Shown piece by piece: positions 7,126 to 16,741 of a stretch of 40,599 nucleotides of DNA. Positions within the stretch are counted from its first letter, which is position 1; each line of letters opens with the position of its first letter. The stretch spans positions 1 through 40,599 of the forward strand of contig NZ_AWWI01000138.1 of assembly GCF_002760615.1 (NCBI RefSeq), in the 5' to 3' direction. Source of the DNA: Puniceibacterium antarcticum (GTDB taxonomy: Bacteria > Pseudomonadota > Alphaproteobacteria > Rhodobacterales > Rhodobacteraceae). A program made the translations under genes and the position numbers. The notes beneath the pieces are model-generated. The model saw nothing but the letters and a program-made list of their open reading frames with translations. It was not told where the DNA came from and searched no databases.

Positions 7126-8382
7126 ATGACCGACCACACTGGCAAGACTGACAAGACCGCCACGGATGATCTGGCGCAATACGAGGTGCAGGATGTCTGC
7201 GGCTGTGGCGTTGACCACGGGCCGGGCGGGCACCACCATCGCCATGCCGATGAGGCCGAGGAGCAGGGTCCCAAGCGCACGCCGCTTTATGATCTGCATC
7301 TTGAGTTGGGCGGCAAGATGGTTGAATTTGCCGGGTATCAGATGCCGGTGCAGTATCCGATGGGCGTTCTTAAGGAACATCAGCACACCCGCGCCAGGGC
7401 CGGTCTGTTTGACGTGAGCCATATGGGGCAGGTCATCCTGCAATCGCGCAAGGTGGACGCGGCCGAGGCGTTCGAACGTCTGGTGCCGGTGGATGTGATG
7501 GGCCTGAAGGCAGGCCGCCAGCGTTATGCGATGTTCACCAATGACGATGGCGGGATCGAAGATGACCTGATGGTCGCCAACCGGGGCGATCACCTGTTTG
7601 TTGTGGTCAATGCCGCCTGCAAGGATGCTGATGTGGCCCGTATGCGCGCCGCGCTTGAGCCGGATGTGATCGTGCGGCAGCTTGACTCGCGCGCGCTTCT
7701 GGCGCTGCAGGGGCCTGCGGCTGTGGATGTGCTGGCGGGTCTGAACCCCGCCGTGCGCGAGATGACATTCATGGATGTGGCGACGGTCGAACTGGCAGGT
7801 GCTGAATGCTGGGTGTCGCGGTCGGGCTATACCGGCGAAGACGGATACGAGATTTCGGTGCCCGAGGCGGCAGCAGTCGATCTGGCGCGTGCCTTGCTCG
7901 CGCATGACGATGTGGCCCCCATCGGTCTGGGCGCGCGGGATTCGCTGCGGCTTGAGGCGGGGCTGTGCCTCTATGGTCATGACATCGACGCGACCACGTC
8001 GCCGGTCGAGGGCGCGCTGAGCTGGGCGATCCAGAAGGTGCGCCGGGCCGATGGTGCCCGCGCGGGTGGCTTTCCGGGCGCGGATCGCATCCTGCGCGAA
8101 CTGGTCGAGGCCGCGCCGCGCATGCGTGTCGGTCTGCTGCCCGAGGGGCGCGCGCCGATGCGCGAAGGTGTCGAGCTGTTCGCTGCCGAGGAGGGTGCGA
8201 CCCCTGTGGGTCATGTGACCTCGGGCGGGTTTGGCCCGACGGTCGGCGCACCGGTGGCGATGGGATACGTTCCGGCGGCTTTGGCGGCGCCGGATACGGT
8301 TCTGTACGGTGAGGTCCGCGGCAAGCGGCTGGCCGTCAAGGTGGTGAAGATGCCCTTTACCCCTGCAAATTTCAAACGCTGA
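7126..8382 (+). CDS. gcvT: Aminomethyltransferase GcvT (glycine cleavage T protein)
   Basis: A 418-residue T protein. It transfers the aminomethyl carbon from lipoylated GcvH to tetrahydrofolate, releasing ammonia. Family motifs start at about residue 49: KRTPLYDLHLELGGKMVEFA, LFDVSHMGQ, and later SRSGYTGEDGYEI, GLGARDSLRLEAGL, and C-terminal GHVTSGGFGP. The odd part is the first ~48 residues, a non-family extension rich in His, Cys and Asp (VCGCGVDHG, GGHHHRHAD) that resembles a metal-binding tail. The ATG at 7126 is the first after the riboswitch and has GGGGG upstream; no other ATG exists before the core begins, so the extension is probably translated. Next gene gcvH follows after 19 bp. 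Confidence 0.93.
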   Translation: MTDHTGKTDKTATDDLAQYEVQDVCGCGVDHGPGGHHHRHADEAEEQGPKRTPLYDLHLELGGKMVEFAGYQMPVQYPMGVLKEHQHTRARAGLFDVSHMGQVILQSRKVDAAEAFERLVPVDVMGLKAGRQRYAMFTNDDGGIEDDLMVANRGDHLFVVVNAACKDADVARMRAALEPDVIVRQLDSRALLALQGPAAVDVLAGLNPAVREMTFMDVATVELAGAECWVSRSGYTGEDGYEISVPEAAAVDLARALLAHDDVAPIGLGARDSLRLEAGLCLYGHDIDATTSPVEGALSWAIQKVRRADGARAGGFPGADRILRELVEAAPRMRVGLLPEGRAPMREGVELFAAEEGATPVGHVTSGGFGPTVGAPVAMGYVPAALAAPDTVLYGEVRGKRLAVKVVKMPFTPANFKR

Positions 8383-8401
8383 ACTGTCACGGGAGACATA
8401 G

Positions 8402-8764
8402 ATGAAGTTCACCGAAGAACATGAATGGCTGCGCGTCGAAGACGATGGCACGGTCGTGGTTGGCATCACCGAGCATGCCGCGGAACAGCTGGGCGACGTG
8501 GTGTTCGTCGAGCTGCCCGATGTGGGTACGGTCATCAGCAAGGATGACGAGGTCGTGGTGATCGAGAGCGTGAAAGCCGCGTCCGACATCCTCGCGCCGC
8601 TGGACGGCGAGATTGTCGAGGTCAACGAGATCATCGTCGAAGAGCCCGGCAAGGTGAACGACGATCCTGAGGGCGACGCCTGGTTCTTCAAAGTCAAGGT
8701 CGAGGATCTGAGCCAGCTCGACGATTATATGGACGAAGCGGCCTACAAGAAGTTTATCGGCTGA
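8402..8764 (+). CDS. gcvH: Glycine cleavage system H protein
   Basis: A 120-residue lipoyl carrier that shuttles the aminomethyl group between P, T and L proteins. The lipoylation site is Lys58 in ESVKAASDI; the start [13 protein letters not shown] and the C-terminal [12 protein letters not shown] are typical, and the length is normal. GGGAGA lies 8 nt before the ATG. It is the middle gene of gcvT-gcvH-gcvP and probably shares the riboswitch-controlled transcript. A strong hairpin and a repeat lie downstream before gcvP. Confidence 0.96.
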   Translation: MKFTEEHEWLRVEDDGTVVVGITEHAAEQLGDVVFVELPDVGTVISKDDEVVVIESVKAASDILAPLDGEIVEVNEIIVEEPGKVNDDPEGDAWFFKVKVEDLSQLDDYMDEAAYKKFIG

Positions 8765-8774
8765 GGCCACTTGA

Positions 8775-8803
8775 TCGGCCCGGTGCCTGTGGCACCGGGC
8801 CGA
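8775..8803 (+). terminator. Perfect 13-bp hairpin between gcvH and gcvP
   Basis: TCGGCCCGGTGCC (8775-8787) and GGCACCGGGCCGA (8791-8803) pair perfectly around a 3-nt loop, 10 nt after the gcvH stop. No U-run follows, so it may stabilise the gcvTH mRNA end or attenuate rather than fully terminate before gcvP. Confidence 0.55.
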
Positions 8804-8856
8804 CACCGGGGGGGCAGCCCCCCGCACCCCCCGGCGTATTTTCAAAGAGAAGAAGC
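8804..8856 (+). repeat. Rhodobacterales-type intergenic G-run/C-run repeat, copy 1
   Basis: The order is: a run of seven G, CAG, six C, a spacer, six C, GGCG, then TATTTTCAAAGAGAAGAAG. This C/G-run hairpin with a trailing TATTTT...AAGA...GAAG tail is a form I recall as widespread in intergenic regions of this order. A second, diverged copy lies on the minus strand at 27582-27643. The G and C runs allow two alternative hairpins, and the TATTTT after the last C-run could serve as a terminator tail. Confidence 0.55.
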
Positions 8857-8938
8857 AGGGGACCCTCTGAAACAGATATGCGTGGCGGGCCAGTCCCGGT
8901 CACGGCAAACGGCCTTTTTGGCCGGACGGGAGAGCAAT

Positions 8939-11785
8939 ATGTCTTTCAAACCGATTGACTACAAACCCTATGATTTCGCCAATCGGCGGCATATCGGCCC
9001 GTCTCCGGACGAGATGACGGGGATGTTCAAGACGCTGGGCGTGGCCGACCTTGAAGCGCTGATGGAGGAGACGGTGCCGCAGGCGATTCGGCAGGAAAAG
9101 CCGCTGGATTTCGGCAAGGCTCTGTCCGAGCGCGAGCTGCTGTTTCACATGCGCGAAGTGTCCGAAAAGAACCAGGTCCTGACCTCTCTGATCGGGATGG
9201 GGTATCACGGTACGGTGACGCCCCCGGCGATCCAGCGCAATATCTTTGAGAACCCCGCCTGGTACACGGCCTATACGCCCTATCAGCCCGAGATTTCGCA
9301 GGGGCGGCTTGAGGCGCTTTTGAATTATCAGACCATGGTGTCGGATCTGACCGGGCTTGAGATTGCCAATGCCTCGCTTCTGGACGAGGCGACGGCCTGC
9401 GCCGAGGCGATGACGATGGCGCAGCGTGTGGCCAAGTCGAAGGCCAAGGCATTCTTTGTTGACGAGAACTGCCATCCGCAGAACATCGCCGTGATGAAGA
9501 CCCGCGCCGCGCCGCTGGGGATTGAGGTGATCGTGGGCGCGGCAGATGATCTGGACCCCGAAGCGGTGTTCGGGGCAATCTTTCAATATCCCGGCACCTA
9601 TGGCCATGTGCGCGATTTCACCGCCGAGATGACGGCGCTGCACGCTGCCAAGGCAATCGGCATCGTGAGCGCAGATCCCATGGCGCTGTGCCTGCTCAAG
9701 GAGCCGGGGACGATGGGGGCGGATATCGCTGTTGGATCGACCCAGAGGTTTGGCATTCCGCTGGGCTATGGCGGCCCGCACGCGGCCTATATGGCGACCA
9801 AGGATGCCTACAAGCGCTCGATGCCGGGGCGGATTGTTGGCATGTCCATCGACAGTCACGGGAACCGAGCCTATCGCCTTGCCCTGCAAACCCGCGAGCA
9901 GCATATCCGCCGGGAAAAGGCGACGTCGAATGTCTGCACCGCGCAGGCGCTGCTGGCGGTTATGGCCGGGTTTTATGCGGTGTTCCACGGCCCCAAGGGG
10001 TTGCGCGCCATCGCGCAGCGGATCCATCGCAAGACCGCGCGTCTTGCGCGTGGGCTGGAGGAGGCGGGGTTCACCGTTGAGCCCGAGACATTCTTTGACA
10101 CGATCACTGTGGACGTCGGTCTGTTCCAGCATGGCGTGATGCAGGCGGCGGTGCAGCAGGGGGTGAACCTGCGCGCGGTGGGGACGACCAAGGTTGGCAT
10201 CACCATCGACGAAACCACCCGCCCGGCGACGATCGAGGCGGTCTGGCAAGCCTTTGGTTTTGCGCGCAAGGATGTGGATCGCACGCAGGTGTATCGCCTG
10301 CCCGAGGCGCTGCTGCGGACGACTGAGTATCTGCAGCATGACGTGTTCCACATGAACCGGGCCGAGACCGAGATGATGCGCTATATGCGCCGTCTGGCCG
10401 ACCGCGATCTGGCGCTGGACCGCGCGATGATTCCGCTGGGGTCCTGCACGATGAAGCTGAATTCGGCGGCTGAGATGATGCCGGTCAGCTGGCGGGCGTT
10501 TTCGGACATGCACCCCTTTGTGCCGGTGGATCAGGCGCAGGGTTATGCCGAGCTGATCGGAGATCTGAGCGACAAGTTGTGCCAGATCACCGGCTATGAC
10601 GGATTGTCGATGCAGCCCAATTCCGGTGCGCAGGGCGAATATGCGGGCCTTCTGACCATTGCGGACTGGCACCGGGCCGAGGGGCAGGGGCATCGCAATG
10701 TCTGCCTGATCCCGGTCAATGCCCATGGCACCAACCCGGCCTCTGCGCAGATGGTCGGCTGGAAGGTTGTGCCGGTCAACTGTGATGAGAACGGCTCGAT
10801 TGATCTTGAGGATTTCGCGGCCAAGGCCGAGAAATATTCCGCCGATCTGGCGGCCTGCATGATCACCTATCCGTCGACCCATGGTGTGTTCGAGGAGACG
10901 GTGCGCGATGTCTGCCGCATCACCCATGAGCATGGCGGGCAGGTTTATATCGACGGTGCGAACATGAACGCCATGGTTGGGCTGTCGCGGCCCGGCGATC
11001 TCGGTGGGGATGTGAGCCACCTGAACCTGCACAAGACGTTCTGCATTCCGCATGGCGGCGGTGGTCCCGGCATGGGGCCGATTGGTGTGAAGGCGCATCT
11101 GGTCAAGCATCTGCCGTCCCATCCGCTGGAACCCGGTGTCGGGTCGGTGTCAGCGGCGCCGTTTGGATCACCGTCGCTGTTGCCGATCAGCTGGGCCTAT
11201 ATCCAGATGATGGGCGGAGAGGGCCTTACCCAGGCGACGCGCGTGGCGATCCTCAACGCCAACTATATCGCAGCGCGGCTTAGCGGGGCCTACAAAGTGC
11301 TCTACAAGGGCAAGCAGGGCCGGGTGGCACATGAGTGCATTCTGGACGTGCGTCCCTTTGCCGACAGCGCGGGTGTGACGGTGGATGACATCGCCAAACG
11401 CCTGATCGACGCGGGTTTTCATGCGCCGACGATGAGCTGGCCAGTGGCGGGCACGCTGATGGTCGAGCCGACAGAGTCCGAAACCAAGGCCGAGCTGGAC
11501 CGGTTTTGCGATGCGATGCTGGCGATCCGCGAGGAGATCCGGGACATCGAGGACGGCAAGATCGACCGCGAGAACAACCCGCTCAAGAACGCGCCGCATA
11601 CGGTCGAGGATCTGGTGGGCGACTGGGACCGGCCCTATGGGCGCGAGCAGGGCTGTTTCCCGCCGGGCGCCTTCCGGGTCGACAAATACTGGCCGCCGGT
11701 CAATCGCGTGGACAATGTCTATGGCGACCGGCATCTGGTCTGCACCTGCCCGCCGATGTCGGATTACGCCGAAGCGGCCGAGTGA
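8939..11785 (+). CDS. gcvP: Glycine dehydrogenase (decarboxylating) GcvP
   Basis: A 948-residue P protein in the single-chain form (N- and C-halves fused). It uses pyridoxal phosphate to decarboxylate glycine and load the aminomethyl group on GcvH. The PLP Lys is K699 in [16 protein letters not shown]. The N-terminal half starts [15 protein letters not shown], and [15 protein letters not shown] and [14 protein letters not shown] mark the C-terminal half. The start at 8939 is supported by GGGAGAG just upstream; the frame is open further upstream to 8771, but that region is the intergenic hairpin and repeat. The 174-bp gap from gcvH is large for an operon, so a separate promoter is possible. 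Confidence 0.96.
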   Translation: MSFKPIDYKPYDFANRRHIGPSPDEMTGMFKTLGVADLEALMEETVPQAIRQEKPLDFGKALSERELLFHMREVSEKNQVLTSLIGMGYHGTVTPPAIQRNIFENPAWYTAYTPYQPEISQGRLEALLNYQTMVSDLTGLEIANASLLDEATACAEAMTMAQRVAKSKAKAFFVDENCHPQNIAVMKTRAAPLGIEVIVGAADDLDPEAVFGAIFQYPGTYGHVRDFTAEMTALHAAKAIGIVSADPMALCLLKEPGTMGADIAVGSTQRFGIPLGYGGPHAAYMATKDAYKRSMPGRIVGMSIDSHGNRAYRLALQTREQHIRREKATSNVCTAQALLAVMAGFYAVFHGPKGLRAIAQRIHRKTARLARGLEEAGFTVEPETFFDTITVDVGLFQHGVMQAAVQQGVNLRAVGTTKVGITIDETTRPATIEAVWQAFGFARKDVDRTQVYRLPEALLRTTEYLQHDVFHMNRAETEMMRYMRRLADRDLALDRAMIPLGSCTMKLNSAAEMMPVSWRAFSDMHPFVPVDQAQGYAELIGDLSDKLCQITGYDGLSMQPNSGAQGEYAGLLTIADWHRAEGQGHRNVCLIPVNAHGTNPASAQMVGWKVVPVNCDENGSIDLEDFAAKAEKYSADLAACMITYPSTHGVFEETVRDVCRITHEHGGQVYIDGANMNAMVGLSRPGDLGGDVSHLNLHKTFCIPHGGGGPGMGPIGVKAHLVKHLPSHPLEPGVGSVSAAPFGSPSLLPISWAYIQMMGGEGLTQATRVAILNANYIAARLSGAYKVLYKGKQGRVAHECILDVRPFADSAGVTVDDIAKRLIDAGFHAPTMSWPVAGTLMVEPTESETKAELDRFCDAMLAIREEIRDIEDGKIDRENNPLKNAPHTVEDLVGDWDRPYGREQGCFPPGAFRVDKYWPPVNRVDNVYGDRHLVCTCPPMSDYAEAAE

Positions 11786-11789
11786 TTTT

Positions 11790-11823
11790 GCAGCGGGCGA
11801 GTGGGGAAACCTTCGCCCGCCGC
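11790..11823. terminator. Hairpin between convergent gcvP and inositol-phosphatase-like gene
   Basis: GCGGGCGA (11793-11800) and TCGCCCGC (11813-11820) form a perfect stem with a 12-nt loop, extendable to 11 bp with one mismatch. It lies in the 46-bp gap between the two stops. There is no strong U-tract; a TTTT precedes the stem on the plus strand. Confidence 0.5.
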
Positions 11824-11831
11824 AGACAGCG

Positions 11832-12701
11832 TCAGCCTTCCAGCAGGAAGGCAAAGGTGTCGCGGATGTTGTTCCAGGTCTTTTCGTCCGATGCGGCGAG
11901 CAGATAGGCTGAACGCGGCGCGTCGGCGCGGTAGTCGGTTCCATCCAGAAGCGCCACGTGACCGCCTGCACGCTGAGCGATCAGCGCGCCGGCTGCATGA
12001 TCCCAAGGGGTCAGACCGGCGGAAAACACGAAATCCACATGGCCTTGCGCCAGCATCCGGAATTCGTGACAGGAACATCCCATCGAGGTCACACGCCCGA
12101 ATTTCGGCAGGGTGGCCGCGACGGCGACCTTTCTGTTTTCGGGCAGGTGGGTGAGGCCGAGATAGCCAACGAGATCCTCAACCGCGCCGCCTTTGGACAC
12201 GCTGAGCGTGCGGGTCGCGCGGCGCGGTTTGACCTGCAGGGCGGGGCCGGTGTCGTCCGCGATGATCATATCATCGGTGATCGGGTCGTAAAGCAGACCA
12301 AAGACCGGCGTGCCAAAGCGGGTGGCGGACAGAATCACGCCAAACAGCGTCAGCCCATGGGCAAAGTTCCAGGTGCCGTCGACCGGATCAATGGTGAAAG
12401 ACAGCGGCGCATCGGCGATCTTGTCAAGGATGTCGGGGTTTTCGGCGACATCCTCTTCGCCGATGATCAATGCATTCGGGAACATCCGGATCAGCCCGCG
12501 TGCGATCATCTTTTCCGAGGCGCGGTCTGCCTCGGTCACAAGATCCTGAGGGCCGGATTTTGTGTCGATCTGCAGCGAGGACAGGTCACGGAACCGCGGC
12601 AGGATTTCGGTGCGGGCCGTGCGGCGGACCAGGTTGATGAGGCTGGTGCGCTGTGCGGGGGTGATTGCGGCGGGAACGGTCATGGGAAGATGATCGGTCA
12701 T
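11832..12701 (-). CDS. Inositol monophosphatase family protein
   Basis: A 289-residue Mg2+-dependent phosphatase. The metal-site motifs are in order: GEED (about residue 80), IDPVDGTWNFAHG (about 104-116) and WDHAAGALIAQRAGG near the C-terminus. The family includes inositol-1-phosphatases, 3'(2'),5'-bisphosphate nucleotidases (CysQ) and HisN-type histidinol phosphatases; the motifs do not separate these. In alphaproteobacteria many such genes are annotated SuhB-like. The ATG at 12701 is used; a second in-frame Met is residue 7. It is convergent with gcvP and 72 bp downstream of the FtsX-type permease gene on the same strand, probably a separate unit. Confidence 0.85.
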   Translation of the reverse strand: MTDHLPMTVPAAITPAQRTSLINLVRRTARTEILPRFRDLSSLQIDTKSGPQDLVTEADRASEKMIARGLIRMFPNALIIGEEDVAENPDILDKIADAPLSFTIDPVDGTWNFAHGLTLFGVILSATRFGTPVFGLLYDPITDDMIIADDTGPALQVKPRRATRTLSVSKGGAVEDLVGYLGLTHLPENRKVAVAATLPKFGRVTSMGCSCHEFRMLAQGHVDFVFSAGLTPWDHAAGALIAQRAGGHVALLDGTDYRADAPRSAYLLAASDEKTWNNIRDTFAFLLEG

Positions 12702-12773
12702 CGGCGGAAGGTTTCCTTTGGCCAGGCGGGGATGGTCAAAGCCATGCCAGCGCTGGCCGCAGGGTGCAAGGAT

Positions 12774-15299
12774 CTATTCCCGTGCGCGCAGCACGCCAGC
12801 GGGGCGTGCGGCGAGCGGACGCCAGGCAAAGGCCAGACCGGCCAGAAGCGTGGCCAGAATGCCGCCCAGGATGATGCCAAAGGCCGAGGACCAGATCACC
12901 GAAAACGAGGTGTCCATCAGGAAGGTGCTGACCGCCCAGCCACCGAGAATGCCCGCGCCAAGTGCGACGATGCCCGCCCCCGCGCCCAGCAGGGCCGAGC
13001 GCAGGGCAAAGCTGCGCAGGATCCGCGAACGGCTGGCGCCAAGGGTTTTGAGGATTGCGGCTTCAAAGGTGCGGGACTGTTCGCCTGCGGCAGCCGCGCC
13101 GATCAGGACGAGGAAGCCGGTGAGCAACGTGGCAGCCGCGCCCCAGCGGACGGCGGCGGCGATTCCTTCGAGCAGTTGCGAGACACGGTCGATGGCATCG
13201 GCCACGCGGATCGCGGTGATGTTGGGGAATTCCTGTGCCAGATCACGCAGGATCTGCGCCTCGGAGTCCGGGGTCGCGTAGACGGTCGAAATGAAGGTAT
13301 GCGGCGCATTTTCCAGTGCGGCGGCGTTCAGGGTCATCACGAAACCGATGCCGCCGGTGGCGAAGTTCACATCGCGAAAGCTGGTGATCGTGGCGGTGAT
13401 GTCGCGGCCCAGCACGTTGACGGTGATGGTATCGCCCAGCTTGAGCCCGATTTCCTCGGCCTCTTCGGCGGCAAAGCTGACCTGTGGCGGGCCGTCATAG
13501 CCCTCGGGCCACCATTCGCCGGCGGTGATGGTCGTATCCTCGCCGGGGCGGTCGGCATAGGTGATGCCCCGGTCGCCGCGCACGACCCAGTGATCGCCAG
13601 CGACCTCTTGCGCGGGTTTTCCGTTGATCATCGTCACAACGCCGCGCAGCATCGGGGCGCTGTCGATCTTGCGCACAGCCGGGTCATTTTCCAGCCGGGC
13701 GAGGTAGCCGGGCATCTGATCCTTCTGGATGTCGACAAAGAAATAGGACGGCGCGATTTCCGGCAGGTCGCGGCTGATTGAATTGCGCAGGTTGCCGTCA
13801 ATCTGCCCCACAGCGGCAAGGACCGAGAGGCCAAGGCCAAGGGAGAGAACAACCGAAGCCGCGCCTTCACGCGGCCCGCCAATGGCCCCGAGCGCCCATC
13901 GCAGCACAGGTTTGCCCCGTGCGGTGGGGGCAGCCTTGCGCGCCAGCCAGCGGATTGCGATGGCCGCAAGGCTGAGCAGGATCAGCGCGCCAAAGATGCC
14001 GCCCGCCGTCCAGAGGGTCAGCCAGGCGTTGCCAGAAAAGGCCATGGAGGTGCCGACCAGCACCAGCGTCAGCACACCTGTGGCAATGACATAGCGCGGG
14101 GCCGGGAAAAAGTTTGCGCTGTCGAGCGCATCGCGGAACAGGGTGGCGGCGCGCACCTCTTCGGCCCGGGCCAGCGGCCAGAGGGTAAAGAGAAGGGCAG
14201 TGAGCGCGCCGTAAATCGCCGCCTCGATCAGCGGTTCGGCGTGCAGTGTAAAGAGCGCAGGCACGGGCAGAGAGGCGGTGATCAGCGGCGCAAAGAGCAG
14301 CGGGATCACCGCGCCAAGGATCACGCCAAGGGTGATTCCAACGAGGCTCAGCGCGCCGATCTGCAGGAAATAGGTCTGGAATATCGTCGCACGGCTGGCC
14401 CCCAGGGTGCGCAGGGTCGCGATGACAGAGGTCTTGCGCGCGAGGTAAGAGCGCACAGCAGCAGAGACGCCCACACCCCCCACGGCAAGTCCCGAGAGGC
14501 CGACAAGCACCAGAAAGGCGCCAAGACGTTCGACAAAGCGTGACACGCCCGGCGCGCCGTTGCGGGCATCGCGCCAGCGCAGGCCGGTGTCGCGGTACTG
14601 TTCTTCGGCGCGGGCCTGCAGGGCGTCAAGGTCGGTGCCGGGGGGCAGGTCGAGGCGGTATTCGCTGTCAAACAGCGTGCCGGGGGTCAGCAGACCGGAA
14701 TTAGCGAGATCCTCGGTGCGCACGATGGTGCGGGGGCCAAGGGAAAAGCCCGCGCCAGAATTGTCCGGCTCTTGGGCGATGGTGGCGTTCAGGGTGAAAT
14801 CCTGCGTGCCCAGGCGGAAGGTGTCGCCGGGTTTCAGCCCCAGCCGGTCGGCCAGAATCGGGGCCATGACCGCGCCGGGCAGGTCCTTGGTCGCGAGGGC
14901 ATCAGAGAGGGGCATGGGCGGGTCGAGGAGGATTTCGCCCTTCAGCGGGTAGGCGGCATCGACGGATTTCACTTGTGTCAGGCCGCGTTCGGCGGTGCCG
15001 TCGGGGTCAACCACGGCCATGGAGCGGAAATCTGTGACCTCAGAGACGTTTGTGGCGACGGAGTCGAGCCATTGACGCTCTTCCTCGGTCGCAAAGCGGT
15101 AGGTGAATTGCACCTCGGCGTCGCCGCCTAGCAGGATGGCGCCCTGATCGGCAAGACCCGCCTCGATCGCGGAGCGGACGGAGCCGACACCAGCGATGGC
15201 GGCAACGCCAAGGGCGAGGCAGGCGATGAAAATGCGGAAACCGGACAGGCCCCCGCGAAGTTCGCGACGGGCAAAGCGGGCAGCGATACGCAGGCTCAT
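12774..15299 (-). CDS. FtsX/MacB-type ABC transporter permease (YbbP-like)
   Basis: An 841-residue large permease with one N-terminal membrane helix (FRIFIACLALGVAAIAGVGS), a big periplasmic domain, a cluster of three helices around residues 250-410, further helices, a second periplasmic domain, and three C-terminal helices. That duplicated FtsX topology is typical of YbbP. With the ATPase upstream it forms an export/lipid-type ABC system of unknown substrate; the partner lipase TesA is encoded divergently, as in many proteobacteria. The ATG at 15299 overlaps the ATPase stop (ATGA), which fixes the start; the upstream extension to 15362 lies inside the ATPase gene. Its length is normal. Confidence 0.87.
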   Translation of the reverse strand: MSLRIAARFARRELRGGLSGFRIFIACLALGVAAIAGVGSVRSAIEAGLADQGAILLGGDAEVQFTYRFATEEERQWLDSVATNVSEVTDFRSMAVVDPDGTAERGLTQVKSVDAAYPLKGEILLDPPMPLSDALATKDLPGAVMAPILADRLGLKPGDTFRLGTQDFTLNATIAQEPDNSGAGFSLGPRTIVRTEDLANSGLLTPGTLFDSEYRLDLPPGTDLDALQARAEEQYRDTGLRWRDARNGAPGVSRFVERLGAFLVLVGLSGLAVGGVGVSAAVRSYLARKTSVIATLRTLGASRATIFQTYFLQIGALSLVGITLGVILGAVIPLLFAPLITASLPVPALFTLHAEPLIEAAIYGALTALLFTLWPLARAEEVRAATLFRDALDSANFFPAPRYVIATGVLTLVLVGTSMAFSGNAWLTLWTAGGIFGALILLSLAAIAIRWLARKAAPTARGKPVLRWALGAIGGPREGAASVVLSLGLGLSVLAAVGQIDGNLRNSISRDLPEIAPSYFFVDIQKDQMPGYLARLENDPAVRKIDSAPMLRGVVTMINGKPAQEVAGDHWVVRGDRGITYADRPGEDTTITAGEWWPEGYDGPPQVSFAAEEAEEIGLKLGDTITVNVLGRDITATITSFRDVNFATGGIGFVMTLNAAALENAPHTFISTVYATPDSEAQILRDLAQEFPNITAIRVADAIDRVSQLLEGIAAAVRWGAAATLLTGFLVLIGAAAAGEQSRTFEAAILKTLGASRSRILRSFALRSALLGAGAGIVALGAGILGGWAVSTFLMDTSFSVIWSSAFGIILGGILATLLAGLAFAWRPLAARPAGVLRARE

Positions 15300-15988
15300 T
15301 CTGCGGCCTGCGCTTGGTCGGGGGCGACGCGGCCATCTGTCAGGCGGATCACCCGGTCGCATTTTTCGGCCAGGGCATTGGCATGGGTGACAAGAACCAG
15401 CGTGGCGCCGTGACGGTCGCGGAGGTCGAACAGCATCTTGATGATCGCATCGCCGTTGACGCCGTCAAGGTTGCCTGTCGGTTCATCCGCCAGCAGGATC
15501 TTCGGACGCGGGGCAGAGGCGCGGGCGAGGGCGACACGCTGCTGTTCACCACCCGACATCTGCGCGGGGTAGTGGTCGGCGCGGTTGCCAAGACCAACGG
15601 CCTCAAGTTCCGCCCTTGCCAGTTCAAACGCGTCCGGCTTGCCCGCAAGCTCAAGCGGGGTCGCAACATTTTCCAGCGCGGTCATCGTCGGGATCAGATG
15701 AAAGGATTGGAAGACCACGCCCATGTGGTCGCGGCGGAACCGGGCAAGGCCGTCTTCGTTCAGGGCGGTCAGATCCTGCCCCAGCGCCATGACGCTGCCG
15801 CCGCTGGCACGTTCCAATCCGCCCATAATCATCAGAAGCGAGGATTTCCCCGAGCCAGAGGGGCCGATCAGGCCCAAAGTCTCGCCCTTGTGAACATCCA
15901 GCGTGATCCCGTGAAGGATCTCGACCATTCCGGCATTGCCGTTCAGGCGCAGAGTGACATCTTTAAGGGCAAGAACAGGATCGGTCAT
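15296..15988 (-). CDS. ABC transporter ATP-binding protein (YbbA-like)
   Basis: A 230-residue ABC ATPase. Walker [10 protein letters not shown] (about residue 42), Q-loop [10 protein letters not shown], signature [14 protein letters not shown], Walker [14 protein letters not shown] and H-loop VTHAN are all present, so it is catalytically complete. The [16 protein letters not shown] form is that of the LolD/MacB/YbbA subfamily. It is translationally coupled to the permease (ATGA overlap at 15296-15299). Only 17 bp separate its start from that of divergent tesA. Confidence 0.92.
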   Translation of the reverse strand: MTDPVLALKDVTLRLNGNAGMVEILHGITLDVHKGETLGLIGPSGSGKSSLLMIMGGLERASGGSVMALGQDLTALNEDGLARFRRDHMGVVFQSFHLIPTMTALENVATPLELAGKPDAFELARAELEAVGLGNRADHYPAQMSGGEQQRVALARASAPRPKILLADEPTGNLDGVNGDAIIKMLFDLRDRHGATLVLVTHANALAEKCDRVIRLTDGRVAPDQAQAAE

Positions 15989-16005
15989 AAGGGAAGGGTC
16001 CGGAT

Positions 16006-16674
16006 ATGATGGCTTTTAGGACATATGGGGTTGCTGCGCTGCAGAGCAAGCTTGCGGTGGCGGTTCTGCTGGGGTGGGCCACTGTGGCGCAGGCAGACCC
16101 GGTGGAGCTTGTCGCGCTGGGGGACAGCCTTACGGCGGGCTACGGTCTGCCGCAGGGCGAGGGGTTCGTGCCGCAGATGCAGGAATGGCTGCGCGCGCAG
16201 GGGCATGATGTGACAGTGGTCAATGCCGGGGTGTCGGGCGATACGACCGCCGGGGGTCTTGCCCGGGTGGATTGGTCGCTGAGCGACAGCACCGACGGCA
16301 TGATCGTGACGCTGGGGGGCAATGACCTTTTGCGCGGCATTGATCCGGCGAATTCACGCGCCAATCTTGAGGGTATTCTGAAGGCGGCGGGCGATATTCC
16401 GGTGCTTCTGGTCGGGCTGCGCGCACCGGGGAATTACGGGCCGCAATTCAAGACGGATTTTGATGCAATGTATCCGGAATTGTCCAAGGCATACGGCACG
16501 CTTTATTTTCCCGAGTTCTTTGAAGGACTTGCCGAAGGGGGTGATCGCAGCCCGCAGGCCGTGCGCGCCTATATGCAGGCGGATGGCATTCATCCCAATG
16601 CCGAAGGGGTCAAGCGCATCGTGGCTGCAATGGGGCCGTCGGTCGAGGAGCTGATTGCGCGGGCGCAGGAGTGA
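16006..16674 (+). CDS. tesA: Arylesterase/thioesterase TesA (SGNH/GDSL hydrolase)
   Basis: A 222-residue secreted SGNH hydrolase. The signal peptide is SKLAVAVLLGWATVAQA, with a probable cut after AQA. Block I is ALGDSLTAGYGL (Ser nucleophile), block II has the oxyanion Gly in GVSGDTTAGG, block III is GGNDLLRG, and block V is DGIHPNAEG (Asp-x-x-His). The enzyme is a periplasmic arylesterase/thioesterase/lysophospholipase. The ybbA-ybbP genes are divergent, the classical arrangement. The start could be the ATG at 16006 or the next codon; the extra N-terminal residues before SKLAV make the leader slightly long. Confidence 0.9.
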   Translation: MMAFRTYGVAALQSKLAVAVLLGWATVAQADPVELVALGDSLTAGYGLPQGEGFVPQMQEWLRAQGHDVTVVNAGVSGDTTAGGLARVDWSLSDSTDGMIVTLGGNDLLRGIDPANSRANLEGILKAAGDIPVLLVGLRAPGNYGPQFKTDFDAMYPELSKAYGTLYFPEFFEGLAEGGDRSPQAVRAYMQADGIHPNAEGVKRIVAAMGPSVEELIARAQE

Positions 16675-16694
16675 TAGACGGAGTGCGAAATGCA

Positions 16695-16719
16695 AAAGGG
16701 CGCCACCGGGGCGCCCTTT
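16695..16719. terminator. Bidirectional intrinsic terminator between tesA and cold-shock gene
   Basis: AAAGGGCGCC (16695-16704) pairs with GGCGCCCTTT (16710-16719) around a 5-nt loop. On the minus strand the stem ends CCCTTTTG, a short U-tail, so it serves the cold-shock gene. On the plus strand it lies 20 bp after the tesA stop. Confidence 0.75.
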
Positions 16720-16741
16720 CAGAATATCTGGTGTTGCGGCC

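Noticed and set aside
7090-8697. 535-codon open frame antisense to gcvT and gcvH
   Set aside because: Covers two well-recognised genes; low-complexity Ser/Arg/His-rich translation.
8900-11122. 740-codon open frame antisense to gcvP
   Set aside because: High GC and GC3 bias in gcvP leave few stops in the opposite strand. The product is Arg/His-rich with no motif, and gcvP is unmistakable.
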